64,000 nucleotides of DNA, from contig CAVXHJ010000019.1 in the NCBI GenBank assembly GCA_963761435.1, positions 26,838-90,837 on the forward strand, given 5' to 3'. Origin of the DNA: Roseiarcus sp963761435. Its GTDB lineage: Bacteria; Pseudomonadota; Alphaproteobacteria; Rhizobiales; Beijerinckiaceae. Of this stretch, positions 27,183 to 37,603 are shown piece by piece. The position numbers and the translations under genes were made by a program. Position 1 is the stretch's first letter; each line of letters starts with the position of its first letter. The notes under the pieces were generated by a model. It ran no database searches and was not told the DNA's origin. It saw only the letters and a program-made list of their open reading frames with translations.

Positions 27183-27945
27183 TTGCACCGTGCTACGCCC
27201 GCTAACAGCAGTTTCCGCGCATTCACGTCAGGCGGCGCTCGCGCGCTCTTGCAGAAGGTCGGCGAACGCCCTGCCGATCGACGACCTGAAGGAAGTCCAA
27301 GAGGTAGCGGCGTCATTTTTCAAAGGGGAGGCGCGCAAGGGCATCGAGCATGCCCAGCAATACGGGATAACCTCGGTCCCCTTCGATCCGGATGAAGGAA
27401 AAGATGGGACGCCGGGCGCGGGGCCGGAGGCCTTCGTGCAGTTCATGGGAGGCAATCGTTCGTTCCCGTCGATGGGTCCGATCGACGACCGACGTCACCG
27501 CCTCAAGGGCCTGGAGACGGGCGACGTCGCATTGTTCGGCGGCAAGGATACCGGGCAGCAGCTCCACATGAATGGCATTGGAACGTTCATGTCCGCGTTC
27601 GCCGGGGCTGGCAAGAAGCTGCGATTTCAGCTGGTCCAGAAGGCCCAGCAGGCGGCGAGCGGCGCCTTGACCTTTGCCGACGGTAATGGCGCAAGCGGCG
27701 GAGACGCGAAGCCTGAGCTCGGCCAGAAGCCCGTCTACAAGAACGAGAGCGCCGCGTTCATGGAAGTCACCGACGAGGGCACGACGAGCGTAAACAAGGT
27801 GCAGTCGATTAAGCTGCCGGACGGCACCGCCGTCCATATCGCCGAGGGGCGCGTCTATCTCGGCGGCACGCCGGACTCGGGCACGTTCGCCAGGGTCGCC
27901 ACCGAGAGCGGGTTTTCGAATATCGTCTATGCGAAAGTCGGATAG
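27183..27945 (+). CDS. Baseplate spike/assembly protein (Mu gp45-like, one frameshift)
   Basis: AGGAGGT at 27171-27177 precedes TTG 27183, giving HRATPANSSFRAFTSGGARA. A frame change near 27270 leads into LPIDDLKEVQEVAASFFKGE, RKGIEHAQQYGITSVPFDPD, then FMGGNRSFPSMGPIDDRRHR, the diagnostic gp45 core. The C-terminal part holds short beta repeats, as expected for a membrane-piercing spike. Confidence 0.8.
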
Positions 27946-28452
27946 TGACCGACGTCCGTCTCATCCAGAATACGTTCTTCCCGCAGTACGAAGTCACCGT
28001 TGACGCCCGCGTCCTCGATGACGGAAGCCTCGATGATCGCCAGGCGCTCGCGACGGCCGTCATCGTCGCGCTAGGCACCGATGGATTAGCGGATCGGGAC
28101 GACGTTCTGCCGGACCCGGACTCTACCGATCGCGCTGGCTGGTGGGGCGATCTCGACCCGGACATTTGGGATTCCTGGCCTATCGGCTCTCGCCTTTGGC
28201 TGCTCCGTCGCGACGCCATTCGCAACCCAGGATATGCGACGCGGCGCTACGGTGACGCGGGTCGATCGATATATCCGCGAAGCGTTGCAGCCGTTCCTCG
28301 ACCGCCGGATCGCGTCACGCCTGGACGTGAACGTCGCGCGGGCCGCCGTTGATCGTATCGAAGCGCAGGTGACGCTCTACCGAGGGCCGACAGTGGCGGT
28401 CGATCTTCGCTATCAAGTGCTGTGGGCGGGCCTAATCGCGGGAGCTGATTGA
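27945..28452 (+). CDS. Baseplate protein gp46-like (one frameshift)
   Basis: It starts at GTG 27945. It has DDRQALATAVIVALGTDGLA, then DRAGWWGDLDPDIW and WPIGSRLWLLRRD, the hallmark of the GP46 family (a gp25/lysozyme-like wedge part). Near 28225 the frame shifts into TVTRVDRYIREALQPFLDRR and VDLRYQVLWAGLIAGAD, stopping at 28452. Frame and gene order are as in Mu. Confidence 0.8.
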
Positions 28453-28453
28453 A

Positions 28454-29542
28454 TTGCCGTGGACGACGCCATCGCTGAGGCAAGTGCGAGATGATCGTCC
28501 GCGACCAGGTGCGCGCGAACCTCGAGGGCGCCGACGCCAACATCCCGAATTCAATCCTGCGCGTCCTCTCCGACGTCGCCGCCGGCCTCTGCCATCTCGT
28601 CCTGCAATTCGTCGATTGGGCGGCGCGGCAGCTCATGCCCGATACCGCCGAGGCCGAGTGGCTGGATCGCCATGGAAACCTCTGGCTAAAGAACGTTGAC
28701 GGAACCACAGGCCGGAAGCTGGCCACGCTCGCGTCCGGCGAGGTCGCGCTGACCGGTATAGCTTGGACGCCTGTTCCGGCCGGGACGCGGCTCATCGGCC
28801 AGCAGACAAACGAATACGAGACGACCGAACAAGTGTTCATCGCGGCCGGCAACGCGCCGACCCCGGCCCCGGCGCGGGCGCTCGATCCCGGCGTCAGCCG
28901 GCAACCGTAGCCCCGGCGATCGACGATGACCCTGGCGTCACCGATCTCGGGAGTCGACAGCGCAGGCTTCGTGATCGTCATGGACGGCGGCGTCGATGAG
29001 GAAAGCGATGACCAGCTGCGCGCCCGCGTTCTGCTGCGTATCCGCGAACCGCCGATGGGCGGCGCGGCGATTGACTACGAGCATGGGCGCTGTCGGTTCC
29101 CGGCGTCACCCGCGCGTGGTGCTACGCGCTGGAAATGGGCATGGGCACGGTGACGGTCCGCTTCATGATGGACGTCTACGCGCCGACGAGGAGGGCTTTC
29201 CGCATCAGATCTGACGTCGATACGGTGGCGGCCTATCTCGATCAGGTCCGGCCGGTGGCGATAAAGGACATGTTTGTGGTCGCGCCGATCCGCCAGCCGA
29301 TACATGTTGAGATCAACGGCCTCATGCCCGATACGTTATCGGTGCGCGCCGCGATCAACGCCAGCCTGCAAGCGATGATCCTCGACCGGGCCGAACCTGG
29401 CGGGACGATGTACGCCGCATGGAAAAACTACGCGATAATGTCGGCTCCCGGCGTAGAGTCGTTCACGCTGGCGAACGCTGATGACGACCGGATGCCGTCG
29501 AACGGGCACATGCCGGTTTTGGGCAACGTTATCTATCAATGA
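28454..29542 (+). CDS. Baseplate J-like wedge protein (Mu gp47-like, about three frameshifts)
   Basis: TTG 28454 gives LPWTTPSLRQVR. Shifts near 28490, 28900 and 29090 join NLEGADANIPNSILRVLSDV, WAARQLMPDTAEAEWLDRHG, DEESDDQLRARVLLRIREPP and HWALSVPGVTRAWCYALEMG into one gp47 protein of about 360 residues. It ends LGNVIYQ. It links wedges to the hub and fibres. Confidence 0.8.
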
Positions 29543-30267
29543 CGCTCAAAGGCGCCCTCGACGATCTTCGCGCGCTGCCGCCGGGACAGACACGTTCGCC
29601 GCGAGAGCCGAGGATTATGCCGACCGCCTGGCAGACGCTTATGCCGCGCGGTCCGGCCTGGCCGCGCTCGCTGTCGTCGGTCATCCGGCGGCTATGCGAC
29701 GCGCTGGCGGCGTTCTGGGGCTTCGTCGACGGCCGCGCCGATGACCTTCTGGACGCGCGAGTCCTATCCGCCATCGACGGTTGAGCTGCTGCCGGATTGG
29801 GAGCGGGCGTGGGGCCTGCCGGACGAATGCTTTCCCGACGCGACGACCATCGCCGAGCGTCAGCGCATGCTCGTTACTAAAAATTACGTGGCAGGGCGGC
29901 CAAAGCAGGCAGTATTACATCGACGTCCTCGCCTGGCTCGGCTTCCGCATCGTCATCCATGAATGGGCGCCGTTCATGGCGGGCATCAGCCGGTGCGGCG
30001 ATACGCGGCCTGCGCCCGAGGAATGGTATCGCTGGTATGTCGGACGGCCTGAAATGCGTTTCGTCTGGACAGTCCAGGTCGGGTAATAAAGGTCTGGTGT
30101 GGTTCCGCAGCGGGTCCGGCCAGGCGGGCGTCAACTACCATCTTGAGTTTCGCGGCGCGGCCGGGATCGAATGCCTTCTTTTGCGTTGGAAGCCGGCGCC
30201 CATACCTGGCTCGTTTTCAACTATGCGTGATATCGGCGAGGACGACCCTATGGCGGGGACTCCTTGA
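29539..30267 (+). CDS. Tail protein gp48-like (several frameshifts)
   Basis: ATG 29539 overlaps the gp47 stop. The fragments DTFAARAEDYADRLADA, LMPRGPAWPRSLSSVIRRLC, STVELLPDWERAWGLPDECF, GGQSRQYYIDVLAWLGFRIV and EWAPFMAGISRCGD, in order, rebuild the Mu gp48 family, the tail-end protein before the fibres. Shifts lie near 29590, 29645, 29755, 29895 and 30085. Confidence 0.7.
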
Positions 30268-30720
30268 TGGCTCTGGGCAACCCGCCGACCCTACTCCCGG
30301 CCGACCCGCGCTTTGACTATTACGTGCAAACCAACGTGCTGGCGATCCCGCTCGCGTCGGTAGTGATGTCGAGGCTTACACCAACGAAGACTGGGTCGAC
30401 TCGCTTGTGTACGTGGTCGCCACCGATGATCCGCCGCCTTATCCGCAGATGGACCTGCGCGGCATCAAGTTTGAAATCCAGCTGCGCCGCCGGCCGGCCG
30501 ACAACGAGGTCATCCTCGGCGGCTCAAGCCTGAGCGGCCAGCTTACCGTCGGCGCGGCGCCGAACTACGGTCATCTGATCTGGTACTTCCCGAGGGACGT
30601 CATGCGGACCGTCTGTGGCCTGGCCAGTATGTCGGTGATGTGGTCGCCAGCGACATGCGCCTCTCACGCACGATCTTAACGGTTGATCTAACCGTTATCG
30701 CCGGCATTACCAGGAGCTAA
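30267..30720 (+). CDS. Hypothetical tail-region protein (frameshifts)
   Basis: ATG 30267 gives MALGNPPTLLPADPRFDYYV. The frame changes near 30360 (into DVEAYTNEDWVDSLVYVVAT) and near 30610, ending ILTVDLTVIAGITRS at TAA 30718-30720. The product is about 150 residues, beta-rich (GIKFEIQLRRRPADNEVILG), with no recognised family. It is small and lies between baseplate and fibre genes. Confidence 0.5.
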
Positions 30721-30724
30721 CCGC

Positions 30725-32076
30725 GTGGTTGTGAAGGCCGTCAATCCTGGAGGACTGAACCCGCCGGGTGGAACTGTATACGCCGCGCCTTATGCGCCCC
30801 CCGGACCGATCATTGCCGGCACCGAGCCGGACTGTCGCGACCATCATTTCGCGCGGCACGATGGTGCTGGCGATGGATCAGTTCAACCTCGGTTTCCATG
30901 CCGGCATGAGGGTGCGCGCAGCTGCGCTCGACTTCGATCCGACCGCGTTTTGGATGGAAGGCGTCGTCACAAATTATACGATCGTCGCCAACGAACTATT
31001 TTTCGAGGTCGATCTGAGTTCCGGCGTCGATACCGAGCACGATTTCTGGTCGATCACCGTTGCCGGCGAGCAGGGACAGGAAGGTCCGTTGGGACCGCAG
31101 GGACCGGCTGGGCCCGCCGGTCCCGCCGGTGGACCTCAAGGCCCGCCTGGGTTGCCTGGCCCCGAAGGCCCGCTCGGGCCAATCGGGCCGCAAGGCGATC
31201 CCGGTCCGCAAGGCCCGGCTGGCGCTGATGGCATAGACGGCCAACCAGGCGGGCCGGAGGGGCCTCAAGGTCCGCCTGGTCCGCCAGGCCAGGACGGAAC
31301 GCCAGGCGGGCCGGAGGGACCTCAAGGTCCGCCCGGCCGCGACGGAATTGATGGCCTTCCCGGGCCAACCGGACCGCAAGGCCCCGGCGTTACGATCAGC
31401 GACTTCGTCCCGGCAGCGCCGCTACCCGGAAACCTGTGGTGGAATTCTGTCGAGGCGCAACTCTACATCTATTATCAGGACGTGACCTCGTCGCAGTGGG
31501 TTGTAACGATCAACCAGGGCGGCGGCGGAGGCGGTGGCGGCGGCGGCGGAATGCAAGGGCCGCCTGGCCCGCAGGGGGCTGATGGTCCGCCGGGGCCGAG
31601 CGGTCCCGTTGGCCCGGCCGGTCCGCCGGGGGGCACGATACCCGATGCTCCTACCGGGGGGATATCCTACTGCCGAAGGGACGGCGGCTGGGTCGAGATA
31701 ATCGACGGCGGTGCAATCGCCTCAGCTTCCAACATCATTCAGATTCGCCGTGGCGCGGCGACTACGGAACGCCCTGTTACCGGGGCGCCGGGCGAAATCT
31801 ACTGGAACAGCGCCGATCTTCAACTGGGCGTGTTCGACGCGGCGGCGAACGACCTGCTCGTCATCCGGTTTTGGGCGGTCGACGGCAACCTATGCGGCGG
31901 GTGATTTCATCGCCCTCAACGGAGCGCTCTACGTCGCCAACGCCGACGTCGATCCGGGTCCATTCGATCCGGCGCAGTGGGACGAGGTCGGCGGCGGTCA
32001 GCCCCTCGCCGAGCTTAGGCGCGAGGTGGCGGCACTGAGGGCCGAGGTCGTGGCGCTAAGAGCAGGACGGGCCTGA
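30725..32076 (+). CDS. Collagen-like tail fibre (two frameshifts)
   Basis: GTG 30725 gives VVKAVNPGGLNPPGGTVYAA; a shift near 30815 leads to TIISRGTMVLAMDQF. Gly-X-Y triplets fill about residues 115-220 and 270-300, separated by a globular segment (LYIYYQDVTSSQWVV) and an oligoglycine run. A shift near 31885 leads to AAGDFIALNGALYVANADVD and a coiled-coil end (LRREVAALRAEVVALRAG). It is a fibre of the receptor-binding apparatus. Confidence 0.7.
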
Positions 32077-33267
32077 TGGCGATCAACTTCCCACCAACGC
32101 CGGTCGTCGGCGAGCAGTTCACCGTCGGCGCGATGATCTGGCAGTGGGACGGCCAGAAGTGGATCTTCGTTCCAGCCGCCGCCCCGGAGCTTCCAAGCGC
32201 CAACCTCAACATGATCACCAACGGGGCGATGTCGGTCGACCAGCGCAACAACGGCGCGACGTCCACGACGAACACCGCTACCAGTTTCTATACGCTCGAC
32301 ATGTGGGCTCATTATACCAATAACGCCTATACGGGATGGACCATTCAGCGCGTCCTGACCAATGACGGGCTGTACGCGACGCCGCTCCCCGACGGTGAAT
32401 TTCGGTACTGCTTAAAGTACTTAAGAACCTCAGCCCTCACGATCGCCGCCGCTAATTTTTATATTCTTCATCAGATGATCGAGGCTGACATGGCGTCGGC
32501 GCTTATGTGGGGCACGCCGCAAGCCCGGCCGGCGACCTTGTCGTTCTGGGTTTATTGCAATCTCAGCGGCGGCAGCCTCTACCAGATGACCGGCGTGGTG
32601 AGAAATAATCTTGCAACCCCGAACGTTAATTTACGGCAATTCCCTTTCACCTTTACCATGCCGGTCAACTCCGCCTGGCAAAAGGTCGTCATCAACATTC
32701 CGGCGATGACGACCGGAACATGGAACATGAGCGGTAATGCTGGCGCGGTGCAGGTTGCGTTTTGCCTGGGCGCGGGGGCCGGCTTGCTAACTGCTGCGGG
32801 CAACGCCAATACATGGCTGACGACCAATGCCGCCATCTACGGCGTAGCTGGGTCAGATTTTGTGGTCACAACGAATAACCGGCATTTCAGCATTACCGGC
32901 GTCAAGCTGGAGCTGGGCGGCGAGGCGACGCCGTATATTCAATCGCCGCCGTCCGTCAATCTGGCGAATTGCCAGCGCTACTACCAAACGCTGACCGGCC
33001 TCAAGATCACCGGGGCCGGACCCTCTCTTGCCAATATCCGCAACTCGACCAGCCTGGTTGCGCCGCTGCGCGCGACCCCGACGATCCTCTATTCCGGCCA
33101 GACGTATACGACCAATGTCAACGCCAACTCGATCGCCAACGACGGCCTGAACCCCGCGTCCTTCACCACCCTTTGCACTGATGACCGCCACGCCGGCCAC
33201 CGCGGCGAACGTGCCCCTTGCATCCTTCAACGCCGCCCTTAGCGCGGAGCCGCCGTACACGCCATGA
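32076..33267 (+). CDS. Receptor-binding tail fibre protein (one frameshift near the end)
   Basis: It starts MAINFPPTPVVGEQFTVGAM with IWQWDGQKW, a common fibre N-terminus. It continues with NMITNGAMSVDQRNNGAT and TLDMWAHYTNNAYTGW. The segment SITGVKLELGGEATPYIQSP, then NLANCQRYYQTL, is the conserved C-terminal motif of many phage fibre tips. A shift near 33172 restores ALMTATPATAANVPLASFNA and the stop at 33267. Its AT-richer stretches (32420-32660) suggest domain exchange. Confidence 0.75.
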
Positions 33268-33482
33268 AGTACACGCTCACTAGCAATCCGGAGGTCATCC
33301 GTCGCGATGACGGCGCATGGATACCGACCGACCCCGACAACGGCGACTATCTGGAATACCTACGCTGGCTCGACAAGGGCAATGAACCGGGTCCGGGCCC
33401 CAATGCCCCGGCGCCTGCGTATGAACCGCCGACGCCTTATTCCGCGCCGCGATTAACTGGCCAGCCTGAGAAGCGACGGTAG
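33264..33482 (+). CDS. Small tail-fibre-associated protein
   Basis: The protein has 72 residues with an ATGA overlap. MKYTLTSNPEVIRRDDGAWI, then PDNGDYLEYLRWLDKGNEP, is a short family found right after fibre genes, possibly a fibre assembly chaperone. The proline-rich tail is probably disordered. Confidence 0.6.
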   Translation: MKYTLTSNPEVIRRDDGAWIPTDPDNGDYLEYLRWLDKGNEPGPGPNAPAPAYEPPTPYSAPRLTGQPEKRR

Positions 33483-33492
33483 GAGACCTCAA

Positions 33493-34989
33493 TTGCGCTA
33501 TGTACCGCCATACGGCGTCGCTGATCCAAACGCGCCATACATCAATGGGCGGCCGGACCTCGGCCTGCAGGGGTCAATCCCGCCGGCGGCGGTGTTTGAG
33601 AACCCGCAGCGGGAGCTGATCGGCGTCATCGTCAAGAGTGGTATCACCCCGGCCGACGAGGACCTGACGCAATTGGCGCAGGCGGTCCGCTCCCAGGCGC
33701 TCAACTTTGCCGAAGACACGGGACTGATCAACGACCTCGTCGCCGCCTACGATCCGCCGATAACATCCTACGTCAATGGCCTGACTCTACGCGTGCGGGT
33801 CCGGTACACCAACACTGCCGCCAGCCGCTTCGACGCTGGCGCCGGCCCGCGTCCTATCCGCATGGTCAATGGGGCCGAGATCGGCGCTGGCGAGCTTACG
33901 GTCGGCGCGGTCGCAACCTTCGTCTACGACGGCTCGGTATTCCAGATGTCGGGCGTCTCGGGACAGGCGGGGCCTGGGGGTCCGACCGGGCCGCAGGGAC
34001 CGCAGGGGCCGCAAGGGCCAACCGGGGCGACGGGACCGCAAGGGCCGCAGGGGCCAACCGGGCCGCCTGGCGGCGGCAGCGGCGGTATCGCTGACGTCAC
34101 TCAACCCGGCGTCTACGGCCGCATCATCGGCGCGTGGTCGCTGCTCAACCAGTTCGTGTTGAAGACCGGCGACACCATGACCGGCATCCTCCGGATCACG
34201 GCGTCCGGCAACACGGGAATCAAACTTCACATCAATGGCAACGGGGCGGCGGACATTGCCCCAGGTGTCGACCCTATTCCAACATCCGCCGATGTCGCCT
34301 GCAACAAGACCAATGCGTCGAGCGTTGCCCAGTTCATCGGCGCCAACAACGGCAACCTCCGCTGGTCGCTCGTCGTTGGCGCCAACTCGGCCGAAATCGG
34401 CAACAATGCCGGTTCCGGATTCCAAATCGCACGGTTTGCCGGCACTAACGCCAACGGCAACAACAATGTTACTCCCATTGATCTCCCGATCCAGATTGCG
34501 CGGGAGACCGGAGGCGCTCAGTTCACGTACACGGACGTCTACAAGCCGAACGGCGGCCCATTCACGGCCACCGTGTCCGACGCCCGCGCCAAGACGGTCA
34601 TCGGCGAATACAACCTCGGCCTCGACGAGGTGCTCAAGCTCCGGCCGGTCACCTACGTCTTCAAGGGCAATGATACCCAAGATAATCGCCTAAGCGCACT
34701 GTACGGCTGGCCTGACGATCCGGCGCAACCGCGCACCCTGACCGCGCCTTACCGGGCCTCGACGCACTACCAGATCGCGCTCGATCAGAAGCAGTTCGTC
34801 GGCCTGATCGCCCAGGACGTCGAGACCGTATTCCCCGACATGGTGAGCCAGCACGAGGGCTTTCTTGATGGCCAGCCCGTCAACGACCTCCGGCAGCTCA
34901 ACACGGACGAGCTCATCTATGCCCTGGTGAACAGCGTCAAAGAGTTGAGCGCCAAGGTCGAGGCGCTGGAAGCGAGGTTGACCCAATGA
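33493..34989 (+). CDS. Tail fibre with collagen-like stretch and S74 auto-chaperone
   Basis: TTG 33493 follows AGGAGA. The protein has 498 residues: a fibre N-domain (NPQRELIGVIVKSGITPADE), a Gly-X-Y run near residues 155-195, VLKTGDTMTGILRI near residue 221, a globular region, and an S74 chaperone from about residue 362 (SDARAKTVIGEYNLGLDEVL) to the end. The S74 domain should self-cleave before SDARAK-type sequence. The frame is clean and the end overlaps the next gene by ATGA. Confidence 0.85.
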   Translation: MRYVPPYGVADPNAPYINGRPDLGLQGSIPPAAVFENPQRELIGVIVKSGITPADEDLTQLAQAVRSQALNFAEDTGLINDLVAAYDPPITSYVNGLTLRVRVRYTNTAASRFDAGAGPRPIRMVNGAEIGAGELTVGAVATFVYDGSVFQMSGVSGQAGPGGPTGPQGPQGPQGPTGATGPQGPQGPTGPPGGGSGGIADVTQPGVYGRIIGAWSLLNQFVLKTGDTMTGILRITASGNTGIKLHINGNGAADIAPGVDPIPTSADVACNKTNASSVAQFIGANNGNLRWSLVVGANSAEIGNNAGSGFQIARFAGTNANGNNNVTPIDLPIQIARETGGAQFTYTDVYKPNGGPFTATVSDARAKTVIGEYNLGLDEVLKLRPVTYVFKGNDTQDNRLSALYGWPDDPAQPRTLTAPYRASTHYQIALDQKQFVGLIAQDVETVFPDMVSQHEGFLDGQPVNDLRQLNTDELIYALVNSVKELSAKVEALEARLTQ

Positions 34990-35165
34990 GCATCCTAGGC
35001 GTCGTTCTTGTCGTCATCTTGGTCCTAATCTTATTCGGCGGCATCGGCGGCCCTTATCTCGGCGCGCCGTGGCAGTATGGATATGGCTATTCGCACGGCG
35101 GCGTCGGGATCATTGGCCTTATCCTGATCATCCTCGTCGTCTTGCTGCTCCTGGGCCGAATTTAA
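34986..35165 (+). CDS. Small two-helix membrane protein
   Basis: The protein has 59 residues. Two hydrophobic helices (ILGVVLVVILVLILFGGIGG and GIIGLILIILVVLLLLGRI) are joined by a Gly/Tyr-rich loop (GAPWQYGYGYSHGG). The family (DUF3309-like) is common in alphaproteobacteria; a holin role is possible but unproven. It is coupled to the fibre gene by ATGA. Confidence 0.65.
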   Translation: MSILGVVLVVILVLILFGGIGGPYLGAPWQYGYGYSHGGVGIIGLILIILVVLLLLGRI

Positions 35166-35226
35166 GCCGCCACAAGCGGCGCCCTCAATCCTACTTTACT
35201 GAATGAACGGCTCCGCATGCCGTTCT

Positions 35227-35276
35227 CCCCGGCTGGCCGGCTGTGGCCCCCTCCCACGCCTGTCGGCCAGCCGGGG
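35227..35276 (+). terminator. Rho-independent-like terminator after the tail operon
   Basis: There is a perfect 12-bp stem, CCCCGGCTGGCC (35227-35238) with GGCCAGCCGGGG (35265-35276), followed by CCTTTC. It lies after the last late gene and just before the convergent endonuclease gene. Confidence 0.6.
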
Positions 35277-35280
35277 CCTT

Positions 35281-35842
35281 TCAACGAGGGATAGGCTGGA
35301 ACGGGTGAAACTCAGCCTTGGCCTTGAGGTAGGCGGCATATGCTGCCTCAGGCGTATCGAAGTGACCGAGGGCGATTGACTTATTACCGGACGAAATTCG
35401 CGCTCTCCACTTACCCGTTGCCTTATGCCAATCGACGCCATGAAAGCCGCTCGTATTGTTCCGGCTGATCTTTCGATTGTGCTGGTTTTGCGCCTTCGTC
35501 GCCTCACGAAGGTTGTCGGGTCGCATATCAGAACCGGACGCCGTTTCTGTGATCCAATTCTTCGGCTGGCCAGCGTTCATGCGTAAGAGCGAAGATGATG
35601 CGGTGCGGCAAGAGAAGCCGATGGCGGCCGTCTAAAAAGACATTGAGCCTCGGGTAGCCTTTTTGCAGCGGAGCCCCCGTCTGTTTCCCGGCGAAACGCT
35701 TGTTCCGCATCTTCCAGCTGCTTGCCGTCGAAAAATGCTCGCGCGGCCTCACGCGCCAAGTCAGCACGCCGGTCTCTACGTCGAGGTCAAAGCACTCGCG
35801 CAGAAATCCAATCGGGATGTCGGTATCTTTGGGCTTCGCCAT
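35281..35842 (-). CDS. HNH/AP2 homing endonuclease, second copy (one frameshift)
   Basis: The start at 35842 gives MAKPKDTDIPIGFLRECFDL, nearly the same as the 7400 gene. HRIIFALTHERWPAEELDHR is followed by a frame change near 35540 into MRPDNLREATKAQNQHNRKI. The AP2 domain then follows, SGFHGVDWHKATGKWRARIS and LGHFDTPEAAYAAYLKAKAE. HNH residues are intact across the shift. It sits antisense between the tail operon terminator and the endolysin gene. Confidence 0.8.
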
Positions 35843-35855
35843 GAAAGGATAGCCA

Positions 35856-36935
35856 ATGCCTTACGACAGAAAAGCGTTTTTTGACGGGGTGCGCAAGGAC
35901 CTCTTTCGCGGCTCGCTTACGCAAGCCCAGGTCGACGGAATGAATTATCTGCTGGCCGTTTGGGAGCGACACTTTGAGGAGCCTAATCCGCGTGACGGAA
36001 CGAACTGGCTCGCTTACGCGCTGGCAACCTTCTTCCACGAAACTGCAGAGCGCATGGAGCCGATCGAGGAATATGGGAAGGGGTCCGGCAAGAGCTACGG
36101 CCAGAAAGTTGCGCCCCATAATCAAGCCTATTATGGCCGCGGTTTTGTGCAATTGACGTGGTCCGAAAATTACCAGAAGGGTGAGAAGTTCCTCAAAAAC
36201 CGGTACGGCATCGATAGCAAGATTTGGCCTGAGCCGCACCGGATGTTGCAGCACGAAACGTCGGCGCTGGTGTCCTACGACGGGATGATTTGGGGCTGGT
36301 TCACCGGAAAGAAATTGGGCGATTACTTCAACGGCACGACCAACGATCCTGTGAACGCACGTCGCATCGTCAACGGTACAAACCAAGCCCAGAAGATTGC
36401 CGAGCATCACAAACGATTCCTCGCAAGTCTCCGAAAAGTGCCGAAAGCGGAGACCCCCGCTGAGGTCGAGGAGGAGCTTCCCGGCCTTCCGGACGCGCCT
36501 GCGATGCCGAACCCAGGCGATGTCGTGGAGGGCGAGATCACCCGGCGCGATGAGCGGCGCGAGCGGCAAGATGAAAGGCGCGACGACCACCGCGAACGGC
36601 AAGACAATCGCGACGTCAAGAACCGGCGGCGAAAGCTTCAAGCCTTGAACGTCCCGTTTTCGCCGCCGCCGGTCCTTAAGTCGCTCGACTATCCGGTGCT
36701 GCTCACGATCGCCTTCGCGGTCTTGTTCACCGGCATCCTCCTGGTCATCGCCAAGAACTTCAACCCATCCGGCGGCGGGCTGACGATCTCGCTCCTGGTC
36801 GTGCTCGCCTTCATCGCCATGGTGATTTATTGCTTGCTCTACACCATCCCCAACGACGAGATCACCAGCGCGGCGGCTGGCGGCCTGGTCGCCAGCTTCG
36901 GCGCGATCGTCGCCTACTGGCTCGGGCGAAAATAG
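35856..36935 (+). CDS. Endolysin (GH19-like) fused to a membrane domain
   Basis: The protein has 359 residues. Residues 1-190 are a chitinase-like lysozyme: FFHETAERMEPIEEYGKGSG carries the likely catalytic Glu, then YYGRGFVQLTWSENYQKGEK. A highly charged linker (RRDERRERQDERRDDHRERQ, about 230-260) leads to three hydrophobic segments near 279-300, 306-328 and 336-356, ending in AGGLVASFGAIVAYWLGRK. The last part resembles holin-type C-termini, so one protein may provide both membrane targeting and wall cleavage. Confidence 0.8.
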   Translation: MPYDRKAFFDGVRKDLFRGSLTQAQVDGMNYLLAVWERHFEEPNPRDGTNWLAYALATFFHETAERMEPIEEYGKGSGKSYGQKVAPHNQAYYGRGFVQLTWSENYQKGEKFLKNRYGIDSKIWPEPHRMLQHETSALVSYDGMIWGWFTGKKLGDYFNGTTNDPVNARRIVNGTNQAQKIAEHHKRFLASLRKVPKAETPAEVEEELPGLPDAPAMPNPGDVVEGEITRRDERRERQDERRDDHRERQDNRDVKNRRRKLQALNVPFSPPPVLKSLDYPVLLTIAFAVLFTGILLVIAKNFNPSGGGLTISLLVVLAFIAMVIYCLLYTIPNDEITSAAAGGLVASFGAIVAYWLGRK

Positions 36936-37005
36936 TTCACTAACTCGTCGCCTAGATCGCGTATGGGGTTGCGCGTCCTCAACCCCCAGCAAAGGAGATC
37001 TGCTA

Positions 37006-37551
37006 ATGCCTAAATACATCGTGAGTTCTGACTCGCCGATCCAAGTGCGGGGATTTGGCTCCCCCGGCCAAGGCCTGCCTGGCGAGGGACGCCCGACTGA
37101 CCCAGATTGGGGCATCGAGGAAGGCGCTGGCGGCGGAAGCGTAGGGCAACTGCCAGTTTACCCCGGTCGCCCAGGTCATGGTCTGCCGCCGCAACTGCCG
37201 CCCGAGGACGAATGGCCGGAACTTCCGCCCTGGTTCAAACCGCACCCCGGCAATCCGCTGCCATTGCCGGTCCGTCCGTCGGTCGAGCATCCGATGGTCC
37301 CGGTCGATCCTGAGGTCACTGACCCGCCGGAGATCTGGCCGCCGGTCGCCAACGAATGGCCCAACCTCTCGGGCAAGACGCTGGCGCTGGCGCGCATCTA
37401 TGTCTCGCGCCACGTCAACTATCTGCGCTGGATCGTGATCGATCATGAGGAACTGAAGAACAAGGTCAAGAAGGCGATCGACGCCGTGAAGGACAAGCTG
37501 CCGGCCGGTGGCATCGGCGGCAGGCCGCCGGCGCGTCCGCCTGGAACGTAA
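37006..37551 (+). CDS. Proline/glycine-rich hypothetical protein
   Basis: The protein has 181 residues after AAAGGAG. The first 125 residues are Pro/Gly-rich and acidic (PQLPPEDEWPELPPWFK). The last 55 form a charged helix (IDHEELKNKVKKAIDAVKDK). No family was recognised. It is the last gene before a strong terminator, so probably co-expressed with lysis. Confidence 0.6.
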   Translation: MPKYIVSSDSPIQVRGFGSPGQGLPGEGRPTDPDWGIEEGAGGGSVGQLPVYPGRPGHGLPPQLPPEDEWPELPPWFKPHPGNPLPLPVRPSVEHPMVPVDPEVTDPPEIWPPVANEWPNLSGKTLALARIYVSRHVNYLRWIVIDHEELKNKVKKAIDAVKDKLPAGGIGGRPPARPPGT

Positions 37552-37575
37552 GTTCTTTCGCTGATCGCCCTCTAA

Positions 37576-37603
37576 GGCCGCTGGTTCGCCAGCGGCCTTT
37601 TTT
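37576..37603 (+). terminator. Rho-independent terminator
   Basis: GGCCGCTGG-TTCG-CCAGCGGCC (37576-37597) followed by six T. This is a classic terminator at the end of the rightward late genes, facing the leftward block. Confidence 0.9.
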
